The notes beneath the pieces are model-generated. The model was not told where the DNA came from, ran no database searches, and saw only the letters and a program-made list of their open reading frames with translations. The translations under genes and the position numbers were made by a program. Source: Alphaproteobacteria bacterium (lineage in GTDB: Bacteria; Pseudomonadota; Alphaproteobacteria; Acetobacterales; Acetobacteraceae). Taken from it: DNA of 38,240 nt. This document shows positions 26,381-33,952 of this stretch, piece after piece; positions within the stretch are counted from its first letter, which is position 1; each line of letters starts with the position of its first letter. Where the stretch lies: NCBI GenBank assembly GCA_020850755.1, contig JADZEB010000057.1, positions 1 to 38,240 of the forward strand, in the 5' to 3' direction.

Positions 26381-27487
26381 TCAGCCCAACCGGTCGGCCG
26401 GGTGCGGCACGCGCGCCAGCACCAGCACGTCCACCCCTGCCGCCCCGGCCTCCTTCAGTACGGCGGCGCAGGCCGAGGCAGTGGCGCCCGAGGTGAGCAC
26501 ATCGTCCACCACCAGCACGCGCTTGCCCGCCACCAGCCCCATCCGGTGCGGGCGGACGGCGAAGGCGCCGGCGACGTTGCGCGCCCGCTCGGCCGCCGAA
26601 AGCCGCCCCTGCGAGGGGGTGGCGCGCTGGCGGGCAAGCAGGTCGGCCACCACCGGGCGGCGTGCGATCCGCCCGAGCGCATGGGCCAGCAGCGCGGCCT
26701 GGTTGAAACGGCGCGCGATCAGCCGCCAGCGATGCAGCGGCACCGGGGCGATCAGCGCCGCCTCGGCCAGCAGGGTGGCGCCGGCGCGCGCCATGTGCCG
26801 GGCGAGATGCGGGGCAAGCTCGGTGCGATCGGCATGCTTGAAGCCGGTCAGCACCGGCCGGCTTGCGCCATCGTAGCGCCAGACGGCGCGGGCGCGGTCG
26901 AAGGCGGGCGGATGCGCCTCGCAGCCCGAGCAGAGCCCGGCCGGCGAGGCCTCGCCGGCATGGGTGAAGGGCAGGCCGCAATGGCGGCAGAAGGGCTCGG
27001 TGACGAAGCCGAAGCGCCCGAAGCAGGCGGGGCAGAGCGCGCCCGGCTCGGACACGCCGGCATCGCAGGCGAGGCAGCGCGGCGGCAGCACGAGATCGAG
27101 CGCCGAGCGCCACATCCGCCGCCCTGCCGGCGCCAGACGGCGGATCATGCCGGAGGCGGGGGCAGGGGCGGGCGGAGGCGTGGCCTCGGGCTCTGCTTCG
27201 GGACCGGATGCCGGTGCCGCCGCCGGCTCGGCCGGGGGCTGTCGCAACAGCGCGGGCTTGGCCGGTCGGGCAGTGGCGTGGTGAGCCGGGTGCGCGGCTG
27301 GGGGCAAGATAAGGGGCGCCGGCGCTGTCGTGGCGGGGGCGATCGGTGGCGCCTGTGCCGCGCCCGGCGACACATCCGGCGACCCACCCGGCGACACACC
27401 CGGCGACACACCCGGGGATACACCCGGCGCCGCGCCCATCGCCGGCGCGCTGGCGTCGCCCGTGCCGGTGCTGCCTCTGTCGCTCAC
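26381..27487 (-). CDS. comF: ComF-family phosphoribosyltransferase-like protein with a low-complexity N-terminus
   Basis: ComF proteins take part in DNA uptake or processing; the exact chemistry is unsettled. The C-terminal 255 residues hold the expected parts: LDLVLPPRCLACD, a zinc-ribbon set of Cys pairs (CLAC, CPAC, CRHC, CSGC), and a PRTase domain ending in VLVVDDVLTSGATASACA, the PRPP-binding loop. About 112 residues of Pro/Ala-rich sequence precede this, starting from GTG 27487, and include a four-residue repeat of the type GVSP encoded by a 12-bp tandem repeat. A start at ATG 27151 would give the usual core but lacks a ribosome binding site, so the length of the N-terminus is uncertain. 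It follows the rhodanese gene by 45 bases. Confidence 0.85.
   Translation of the reverse strand: MSDRGSTGTGDASAPAMGAAPGVSPGVSPGVSPGGSPDVSPGAAQAPPIAPATTAPAPLILPPAAHPAHHATARPAKPALLRQPPAEPAAAPASGPEAEPEATPPPAPAPASGMIRRLAPAGRRMWRSALDLVLPPRCLACDAGVSEPGALCPACFGRFGFVTEPFCRHCGLPFTHAGEASPAGLCSGCEAHPPAFDRARAVWRYDGASRPVLTGFKHADRTELAPHLARHMARAGATLLAEAALIAPVPLHRWRLIARRFNQAALLAHALGRIARRPVVADLLARQRATPSQGRLSAAERARNVAGAFAVRPHRMGLVAGKRVLVVDDVLTSGATASACAAVLKEAGAAGVDVLVLARVPHPADRLG
27363..27434. repeat. 12-bp tandem repeat (coding minisatellite), about six units
   Basis: The unit CCCGGCGACACA starts at 27363, 27375, 27387, 27399 and 27411, with a decayed sixth at 27423. Units at 27363, 27387 and 27399 are identical; the others carry one to a few changes. 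Read on the minus strand in the comF frame it encodes a four-residue Gly-Val-Ser-Pro repeat. Because the period is a multiple of three, copy-number change would keep the frame. Confidence 0.85.
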
Positions 27488-27532
27488 CCGTCAGCCCGTG
27501 TCCGCGCCGCCGCCCGCGCCCGCCGCCGCGCG

Positions 27533-29134
27533 CTAGTGGCCGGTGCCGTAGTGGATGTCGCCGTCGCGCTCGATCTGCTTGACGAGGTCGATCTCCCAGG
27601 AGAGATAGGCCTTCATCGCCTCCTCGACGCCGCTGTTGCGGTCGTAGGGGCGGAGATAGAAGTCGATGCACTCCTCGTCGGTCGGCACGCGGCGATCGCC
27701 AACGGTGTCGAAGCTGTTGCGCACCCACGCATCGGTGCCGGCCTGCAGCAGCATCACCCGCGCCGGGGTGAGCGCGCGCATCTCGGGCACCGCCAGATGC
27801 GCGACGATGCCATCGGGCGAGGTGAGCACGACGGTGCCGCCGGCGCCGGGCAGCCGGTCCTTGAGCCGGGCGAGCCGCCCGCGCACGCCCCAGTGCGCGC
27901 CCGGTATGTGCGCCTGGCGGAAGGCGAGCGACTGGCCGAGATCGACCGCCGTCGCCTGCTTCGCATCCAGCATGGCGGCAAGCTCGGCGGGCGACACACC
28001 CTCGACCGGGATCGCGGCAAGTTCGGGTACCACGGGCCGCCAGGGGCCGGTTTCCAGCGCCTCGCCCGCCTCCAGCCCGCCTTGCAGCACATAGGTGTCG
28101 TGGTGGCCCATCTGGCGCAGCCAGTGCGCGGTCATGGCGGCGCGCACGCCGGTATCGTCCACCAGCACGATGCGCGCGTTCCACACCCCGACATAGACAT
28201 CGGTCTGCTGCACGAGTTGCCCACCCGGGGCGCTGCGGCTGCCGGGCAGGTGGCCGTCGCGATACTCGTTCGGGTCGCGCACATCGAGCAGGAACAGGCT
28301 GCGGCCGGGATCGGCCTGCCAGGCGCGCAGCGTTGCCATGTCGATGGTCTTGACGCCGTGCGCCTTGGCCACCGCCTCGGCCCGCGCCTTGGCGGCGGCG
28401 ATGCCGGCCGGCGTGCCGGAGGGGTAGCGCCTGGTCTGGCCGCGATCGCAGGCGTAGCCGGCCAGTTCCCAGCCCATGGTGCCGTTGCGCAGCGCCACCA
28501 CCTGGTTCGGCACGCCGGCATTGCGCAGGCTCTGCGCGCCGAGGATCGAGCGCGTGCGCCCCGCGCAGTTCACCACCACCAGCGTGTCCTTGCCCGGCAC
28601 CACATCGCCGTAGCGATAGACAAGCTCGCCCCCCGGCACGTTCACCCCGCGCGGGATGCTCATGCGCCGGAATTCCTCGAGCGGGCGGCTGTCGAGCACG
28701 ACCAGGTCGCGCCCCTGGTCCATCATCGACTTGAGTTCCTCGGCCGAGACCGAGGGGGTGTGGTAGTGGTGCTCGACATACTCGCCGAACGCCTTCGAGG
28801 GCACGTTCACGCCGGTGAACAGCTCGTAGCCCGCCGCCTGCCAGGCCGGCACGCCGCCGGCTAGGATCGCGACATTACTGTAGCCGAGCGCTTCGAGCTT
28901 GCCGGCCACCGAAGCCGACAGCGCCCCGCCATTGCCGCAGGTGACGACGATCGGGGCGCCCTTGCGCGGCACCAGGGCGCGGGCGCGCAGCTCGAACTGC
29001 GCCTGCGAGACGCAGCTGGCGTGGTAAAGATGGCCGGTGCCGAACTCGCCATCCTCGCGCGCATCGAGGATCGCGAACTCGCCGCCGGAGCGGATCAGCG
29101 CCTTCACCTCGGCGGGCGAGATGGATCTGGGCAT
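27533..29134 (-). CDS. four-domain rhodanese-like sulfurtransferase
   Basis: Rhodanese domains carry sulfane sulfur on a cysteine. The 533-residue protein has four in a row. Domain 1 (about 5-105) has Cys66 in VVTCGNGG; domain 2 (about 128-228) has Cys190 in VVVNCAGRTR. Domain 3 (about 262-360) has Asp326 at that place (LVDDTGVR), and domain 4 (about 378-470) has Ser439 (LTSPDG). The last two should not transfer sulfur and may be structural or regulatory. The C-terminal 70 residues are not rhodanese-like (EECIDFYLRPYDRNSGVEEAMKAYLSWEIDLV). The start is the ATG at 29134, with AGGAG 13 bases upstream. The neighbouring thiol-dioxygenase gene (ending 53 bases upstream) points to cysteine or thiol catabolism. 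Confidence 0.88.
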   Translation of the reverse strand: MPRSISPAEVKALIRSGGEFAILDAREDGEFGTGHLYHASCVSQAQFELRARALVPRKGAPIVVTCGNGGALSASVAGKLEALGYSNVAILAGGVPAWQAAGYELFTGVNVPSKAFGEYVEHHYHTPSVSAEELKSMMDQGRDLVVLDSRPLEEFRRMSIPRGVNVPGGELVYRYGDVVPGKDTLVVVNCAGRTRSILGAQSLRNAGVPNQVVALRNGTMGWELAGYACDRGQTRRYPSGTPAGIAAAKARAEAVAKAHGVKTIDMATLRAWQADPGRSLFLLDVRDPNEYRDGHLPGSRSAPGGQLVQQTDVYVGVWNARIVLVDDTGVRAAMTAHWLRQMGHHDTYVLQGGLEAGEALETGPWRPVVPELAAIPVEGVSPAELAAMLDAKQATAVDLGQSLAFRQAHIPGAHWGVRGRLARLKDRLPGAGGTVVLTSPDGIVAHLAVPEMRALTPARVMLLQAGTDAWVRNSFDTVGDRRVPTDEECIDFYLRPYDRNSGVEEAMKAYLSWEIDLVKQIERDGDIHYGTGH

Positions 29135-29187
29135 GGCGGACGGATGCTCCTCTGTTCGTGTTGGCGCCGGCTCAGGCGCCGCGCGCG

Positions 29188-29796
29188 TCAATGCCGCTCG
29201 TTCTGGCTGCCGAAGGTTCTGTTGTAGGGCAGGACGGCCCCGGTTTCGAGATCATAGCCCACGCGCCGGTGCAGTTTCTCGAGCGCCAGCCCGTAGCAGT
29301 GCAGCAGCCGCGCCGGGCGCGCGCCCGCGATATGGATCGAGTGGATGTCGTCCGGCATCAGCGCGATGCCCTGGCCGGGGCGGACCAGCACCTCGCGCAC
29401 GAGGTGAAGCCGGGCACGGCCGGGCAGGGCGGCATCATCCTCGCGCGCATAGAGGCGGTTCAGCCCCTCGCCCTCGATCGCCGCGACGCAGGCCCAGGTG
29501 GTGTGGTCGTGCGGGGCGGTGCCGCGGCCGGGGTTGAGCGCGTTGAGATAGAGCGCGAAGCGCCCATCGGCCTGCTGGTGCAGCACGTAGCGGCGGTGGC
29601 CGCGATCGCCGGCCGGCGGGGGCGGGAAATCCCCGGGCGGGAACAGGGGGGTCCGGGCGGCAAGCGCCAGCAGCTCCGCCTTGATCGCCTCCAGCGCGGC
29701 GCGGCTGACGCCCTGTTCCGCCTCGATCCGCCGCACGCACGCCATGGTGGCGCGGATGGCGCGCTCGCGCTCGGCGGCGAGGGAGGGAAGGTGCAT
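29188..29796 (-). CDS. cysteine dioxygenase-family (cupin) thiol dioxygenase
   Basis: These iron enzymes add O2 to a thiol to give a sulfinate. The 202-residue protein has the three-histidine iron site: His96 and His98 in PHDHTTW and probably His152 in MPDDIHSIH. Tyr168 in LLHCYG matches the catalytic tyrosine of cysteine dioxygenase, and Cys103 falls where the mammalian enzyme has the cysteine that crosslinks to it. Arg69 appears to take the place of the arginine (cysteine type) rather than glutamine (3-mercaptopropionate type) that selects the substrate, so cysteine is the favoured substrate; the alignment was made by eye. GGAG lies seven bases before the ATG. It probably forms an operon with the rhodanese gene. 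Confidence 0.87.
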   Translation of the reverse strand: MHLPSLAAERERAIRATMACVRRIEAEQGVSRAALEAIKAELLALAARTPLFPPGDFPPPPAGDRGHRRYVLHQQADGRFALYLNALNPGRGTAPHDHTTWACVAAIEGEGLNRLYAREDDAALPGRARLHLVREVLVRPGQGIALMPDDIHSIHIAGARPARLLHCYGLALEKLHRRVGYDLETGAVLPYNRTFGSQNERH

Positions 29797-29884
29797 CCGG
29801 CTGCTCCGGGACCGGGCGGTTCCTGTGCCCAGATTATGGGGGCGGAGGCGCGCAGACAAGCGAAGCGGCCCGTGCCGGCGCGAC

Positions 29885-29923
29885 GCGCAGGGCCATTGCG
29901 CAGGGCCATTGCGCACGGGCATT
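29885..29923. repeat. three tandem 13-bp repeats in a divergent promoter region
   Basis: GCGCAGGGCCATT at 29885-29897 and 29898-29910 is exact; GCGCACGGGCATT at 29911-29923 differs at two positions. GCGCAAG follows, so TTGCGCAA at 29922-29929 is also palindromic. The array lies between the dioxygenase start (29796, minus) and the methyltransferase start (29958, plus). Confidence 0.8.
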
Positions 29924-29957
29924 GCGCAAGTGGGGCCGGGCGGGCCATATGCGCGCC

Positions 29958-30968
29958 ATGAGCGATGGCCCCTACGCCCCGGCAGGACCTGCCCGCCCCG
30001 CCCCGAGTCGGGCGCTAGGCCGCGCGCCGAGCCACGCTGGCGCCGCGCCGGCCGATCCGGCGCGGGTGTTCGACCGCGCCCTGCACCGTACCCGGCGCGA
30101 TCGTGCCGCCGCGCGGCTCGCTGCCGACCCGAAGGCCGAGACGCTGCTCGCCGCCGCGGCCGAACGCCTGCTCGACCGGCTCGACGATGTCACGCGCCGC
30201 TTCACCGCCGCGCTCGATCTCGGTGCGCGCCACGGGCTGGTCGCGGCGGCGCTGCGCGCGCGCGGCATCGCTTCCGTGGTGGCGGCCGAGCTTTCCCCGC
30301 GTCTTGCCCGCATGGCGGCGGGGCGCGGCGTTCCGGCCCTGGCCGCCGACGAGGAGGCGCTGCCCTTCGCCGCCGGCAGCTTCGACCTTATCCTTTCGAA
30401 CCTGTCGCTGCACTGGGTCAACGACCTGCCCGGCGCGCTCCTGCAACTGCGCCATGCCTTGCGCCCCGACGGGCTGTTCGTCGCCACCCTCTGGGGCCTC
30501 GGCACGCTGGCCGAACTGCGCGGCGCGCTGCTGGAAGCGGAGAGCGAGGCCACGGGCGGCGCCGCGCCGCGCGTCTCGCCCTTCCCCGACCTGCGCGACG
30601 CGGCGGGACTGTTGCAGCGCGCGGGCTTCGCCCTGCCGGTGGCCGACGCCGAGACGCTGAGCGTGCTCTATCCGGATGTGTTCGCGCTGTTCGCCGACAT
30701 CCGCGCCATGGGCGAAACCAACGCGGTGGCCGAACGCAGCCGCAGGCCCCTGCCGCGCGGCGTGCTGATGGACGCCGTTCGCCGCTATGCCGCGCGCCAC
30801 GCGACGGCGGAAGGGCGCATCCCGGCCACCTTCAGGCTGATCACGCTCACCGGCTGGGCGCCGCATGAAAGCCAGCAGCGCCCGCTCCGGCCCGGCAGCG
30901 CGGCGGCGCGGCTGGCCGATGCGCTCGGCACCGAGGAGCGTTCGGCGGGCGAAAAGGCTGGGCGATAG
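29958..30968 (+). CDS. SAM-dependent methyltransferase, NDUFAF5/BioC-like
   Basis: The closest recognisable group is NDUFAF5, a complex I assembly factor with a methyltransferase fold, which is common in alphaproteobacteria next to the comF-grxC-DUF1178 cluster. The 336-residue protein has VFDRALHRTRRDRAA (37-51), the hallmark N-terminus of that group, the SAM-binding strand ALDLGARHG (85-93), and FDLILSNLSLHWVNDLPGAL. LHRTRRDRAA and LHWVNDLPG are shared with BioC and NDUFAF5 relatives. ATG codons occur at 29949 and 29958; neither has a good ribosome binding site. The first 30 residues are Pro/Ala-rich and possibly disordered. Confidence 0.8.
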   Translation: MSDGPYAPAGPARPAPSRALGRAPSHAGAAPADPARVFDRALHRTRRDRAAARLAADPKAETLLAAAAERLLDRLDDVTRRFTAALDLGARHGLVAAALRARGIASVVAAELSPRLARMAAGRGVPALAADEEALPFAAGSFDLILSNLSLHWVNDLPGALLQLRHALRPDGLFVATLWGLGTLAELRGALLEAESEATGGAAPRVSPFPDLRDAAGLLQRAGFALPVADAETLSVLYPDVFALFADIRAMGETNAVAERSRRPLPRGVLMDAVRRYAARHATAEGRIPATFRLITLTGWAPHESQQRPLRPGSAAARLADALGTEERSAGEKAGR

Positions 30969-31006
30969 CGGCAGGGATAGCGGCAGGCAAGGCCCCCGCG
31001 CAGGCC

Positions 31007-33085
31007 TCAGAACACCGGCATCACCTCGCCGCCGATGAAGCCCGGCAGGAGCGGGGGCAGAATGCCGCGCCACATGCTGCTTTCGGTCATCTGCGCGAAG
31101 CCCCAGGGCAGCGCCGCGCCGAACAGCAGGGCGAGCGCGACCGAGCGGCCCACGGGGGCGCGGTAGATGCCGGCCCAGAACACGACCAGGAAGGCGCCGA
31201 GCGCGACATAGTGCCCGGCGAACAGGGCGAGCAGCAGCGTCGCCGCCAGCAGCAGAGCGAGGCGCGGGAAGGCGCGCGCCTCGGCGCTGTTGGCGGGCTG
31301 GGCGCGGCCGAAGGCATCGGGCGCTGCACCGGCTGCCTCGGGCGGGCGGCGCAGATCCTGCCACAGCGCGAGCAGTTGCAGGACCAGGCAGAGCGCCAGC
31401 ACCGCGCCCGCGACCGGCCCGCCGCGGAAGCGCGCGCCCCACGCCTCGGCCCCGAGCCAGAGGATCAGCGCGATGGTGGCGAGGTTGAACCAGAAGCTGC
31501 CGAGCCGCCACGGGATGGCAAGGCCGCCCGCCGCCGGCGGCGCCGCGTTGCCATCGCCCAGCACGGCGCGGATGCGCGCGAGCTTGGCCAGGCTCCAGAC
31601 CAGCGCGAAGCCCGTCAGTATCGCCAGCACGATCGCGACACCCGAGCCCAGGAACACGCCATGGTCGCCAAGCGCCGATTGCAGCGCGGTATAATAGCTG
31701 CGCTCGATCACGTCGCCGAGCACGAAGCCCACCACCGTGCCGATCACCGAAAAGCCGTAGAGGCGCTGGAGATAGGCATAGAGGCCGAGTACGGCGAGCG
31801 CGCCGAAATCGATGAAGTTCGCGCGCACGGTGAAGGCGCTCATCAGCGAGGCGGCCACCACCGGCGGGGCGAGGAAGGCCATGTCGAAGCTCGGCAGGCG
31901 CGCGAGCCAAGGCGAGGCGGCGGCGGTGCCGGCGGAGGCCACGAAGTTGGCGAACAACAGGCCGAAGATCAGCGCCCAGGCGAGGTGGCCGTGATTCTGC
32001 AGGAACATCGGCCCCGGCTCGAGCCCGTGGATCTGCCAGGCGGCCAGCACCAGCGCCATCTCGGCATTGCCGGGAATGCCGAACAGCAGCGTCGGGAACA
32101 GCGCCCCACCTTCCTTGGAATTGGTCGCGGCCTCGGTCGCGATCATGGCATCGACCGCGCCCTTGCCGATCTCCTCGGGCCTTGCGGTGGTGGCGGCGGC
32201 GATGTTGTAGCTCATGAACTGCGCCACCGTGCCGCCCACGCCCGGCAGCGCGCCGATCACGGTGCCGAGCGCCGAAGAGCGCATGAAGATGCCGAGATTG
32301 CGGAACGGCGCCATCAGCCCGTCGGCCATCTGGCGCGGCCAGTCGGGCGGCACCGGGGGCGGGCGGTCGTGCGGGGCGGCGTCGCCCCAGCGGCGGAAGA
32401 AGTTCGGCGCCATCTGCAACAGGCACTCGGACAGCACCAGAAGCCCGATCACCACGACGACGATCTCGAACCCGTCGAGCAGATAGGAGGAGCCGAAGGT
32501 GAAGCGCGGCACCGGCAGGCGCGGCCCGCCCATGCCAACGATCGCCAGCACCACGCCGAGCCCGACCGAGACCAGCCCCTTGGCGATGTTGCCGGTGATG
32601 GCCAGCACCATCGTCACCAGCCCGAACACCGCCACCCAGAAGGTCTCGGCCGGACCGAAGGAGAGCAGGAAGGGAACGAAAACCGGGATGAAGGCGAGCA
32701 GCACGAGCACGCCGAACACCGCGCCGAGCCAGGAAGCCGAGGCCGAAAGGTTGAGCGCGAACACGGCCCGGCCCTGGCGTGTCAGCGGGTAGCCCTCCAG
32801 CATGGTGGCGGCGTTTTGCGCCGTGCCGGGGATGTTGACGACGATCGCCGTCACCGCCCCGCCGTTGCCGGCCGCCCCGATCACGCCGGCGAAGAAATAC
32901 ATCGCCTGCACCGGCGACCACCAATAGGTCAGCGGCAGGAACACCGACATCGCCGTGACCGATTGCAGGCCGGGCAGTATGCCGAACACATAGCCCACCA
33001 CCGTGCCGAACAGCATGAACAGAAGCGCGTCGGCCGAGGTGGCCTGCCCCCATCCCTGTGCCAGCGCGGTTGCGAACAGCTCCAT
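31007..33085 (-). CDS. tctA: tripartite tricarboxylate transporter permease, TctA-TctB fusion
   Basis: This is the membrane part of a TTT-family, receptor-dependent proton- or sodium-coupled uptake system. Residues 1 to about 505 are TctA, with the duplicated family motif GTVVGYVFGILPGLQSV (27-43) and GTVIGALPGVGGTVAQF (274-290), and NSKEGGALFPTLLFGIPGNAEMA in the middle. From about residue 527 four more helices follow a charged linker; these correspond to the small TctB subunit, which is normally a separate gene. At 692 residues the protein is about 190 longer than plain TctA. It starts 20 bases after the racemase-fold gene and ends 38 bases from the converging methyltransferase gene. Confidence 0.88.
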   Translation of the reverse strand: MELFATALAQGWGQATSADALLFMLFGTVVGYVFGILPGLQSVTAMSVFLPLTYWWSPVQAMYFFAGVIGAAGNGGAVTAIVVNIPGTAQNAATMLEGYPLTRQGRAVFALNLSASASWLGAVFGVLVLLAFIPVFVPFLLSFGPAETFWVAVFGLVTMVLAITGNIAKGLVSVGLGVVLAIVGMGGPRLPVPRFTFGSSYLLDGFEIVVVVIGLLVLSECLLQMAPNFFRRWGDAAPHDRPPPVPPDWPRQMADGLMAPFRNLGIFMRSSALGTVIGALPGVGGTVAQFMSYNIAAATTARPEEIGKGAVDAMIATEAATNSKEGGALFPTLLFGIPGNAEMALVLAAWQIHGLEPGPMFLQNHGHLAWALIFGLLFANFVASAGTAAASPWLARLPSFDMAFLAPPVVAASLMSAFTVRANFIDFGALAVLGLYAYLQRLYGFSVIGTVVGFVLGDVIERSYYTALQSALGDHGVFLGSGVAIVLAILTGFALVWSLAKLARIRAVLGDGNAAPPAAGGLAIPWRLGSFWFNLATIALILWLGAEAWGARFRGGPVAGAVLALCLVLQLLALWQDLRRPPEAAGAAPDAFGRAQPANSAEARAFPRLALLLAATLLLALFAGHYVALGAFLVVFWAGIYRAPVGRSVALALLFGAALPWGFAQMTESSMWRGILPPLLPGFIGGEVMPVF

Positions 33086-33105
33086 CGCGGGCGGCCGGCT
33101 GCCGT

Positions 33106-33921
33106 CTAGTCGGCGAGCAGGTCGAGCAGCCGGCCCTGGCCGCGGCGGAACCCGCGCACGCCAAGCTGGCGGCAGGGCGCGAACAGGTCGGCATGGTTCT
33201 GCGCCACCACCGGCCGGCCGAGCCGTTCCTCCAGCGGTCGCACGATCTCCACCGCCGGCAACTGGCCGGACGGGATCCAGGCCAGGTCGAAATCGGGCAC
33301 GCGCCCCGCCGCCGCGAGCAGGGTGCGGAACATCAGCTCGGGCGAGACCTCGTGCAGCAGGTCGAAATCGGCCGGCACGGAGACAAGATCGGCGAAGGCG
33401 TAGCCCTCGGCCTCGACATAGGCGCGAAGCTGTCCGTTCAGCCGCGCATGGAAGGGCGTCAGCGCCAGGATGCGCCGCGCGCCGAGCGCGGCGAAGGCGT
33501 CGAGCGCGCAGCGGATGGTGGTGAAGCAGGGGATCGGGCGCGCCGACCCCGGCGTCGCGCCGGCCGCCGCGTTGCCCTTAGCTGCCGCCTGCGCCGCGCC
33601 CTCGGCCGCGGCGGCGGCCATGCGCGCGGTCAGCCTGCGGTCATAGCCCGGCCCCTGCGCCACCACGATCGGCGAGGCGACGTGCAGGATCGCATCCACC
33701 CGCCGCGCGCCGAGATAGCGGCTCGCCTCCTCCACCTGCGCCAGGGCCTCGGCATACTGGCCTTCCTGCCAGCCGCCCATGCCGCAGGTGACGCCGCAGG
33801 CGAGGACGCCGTCGGGCGCGGCGCGCTGGAAGTCCCAGCTGATCCGTTCCATCACCGTCGGGCTGATCACGCCGAGACGGCAGCGCCAACCCGGCAGCAG
33901 GGCAAGGACCGGATCGGACAT
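33106..33921 (-). CDS. Asp/Glu racemase / maleate isomerase-fold protein without the catalytic cysteines
   Basis: The 271-residue protein has the two-domain fold of the Asp/Glu racemase, maleate isomerase and arylmalonate decarboxylase family: GVISPTVMERISWDF at the N-terminus, then PFHARLNGQLRAYVEAEGY and ERLGRPVVAQNHA. The two conserved cysteine sites look substituted: Val81 in HVASPI and Gly219 in IPSGQLP, where family members have CTS- and SCT-type motifs. Racemisation or isomerisation by the usual thiol mechanism is therefore unlikely, and a different activity or a binding role should be considered. It lies between tctC and the TctA-TctB gene, so it probably handles the transported acid. 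Confidence 0.8.
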   Translation of the reverse strand: MSDPVLALLPGWRCRLGVISPTVMERISWDFQRAAPDGVLACGVTCGMGGWQEGQYAEALAQVEEASRYLGARRVDAILHVASPIVVAQGPGYDRRLTARMAAAAAEGAAQAAAKGNAAAGATPGSARPIPCFTTIRCALDAFAALGARRILALTPFHARLNGQLRAYVEAEGYAFADLVSVPADFDLLHEVSPELMFRTLLAAAGRVPDFDLAWIPSGQLPAVEIVRPLEERLGRPVVAQNHADLFAPCRQLGVRGFRRGQGRLLDLLAD

Positions 33922-33952
33922 GCCGCACCCTTCGGCGTGTCGGCCGCGCCGC

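Noticed and set aside
30015-33194. Very long antisense frame (1059 codons) across the methyltransferase and TctA-TctB genes
   Set aside because: It is the complementary-frame shadow that very GC-rich genes create. Its translation is Arg/Ala/Gly-rich with no domain, while the overlapping genes have clear family motifs.
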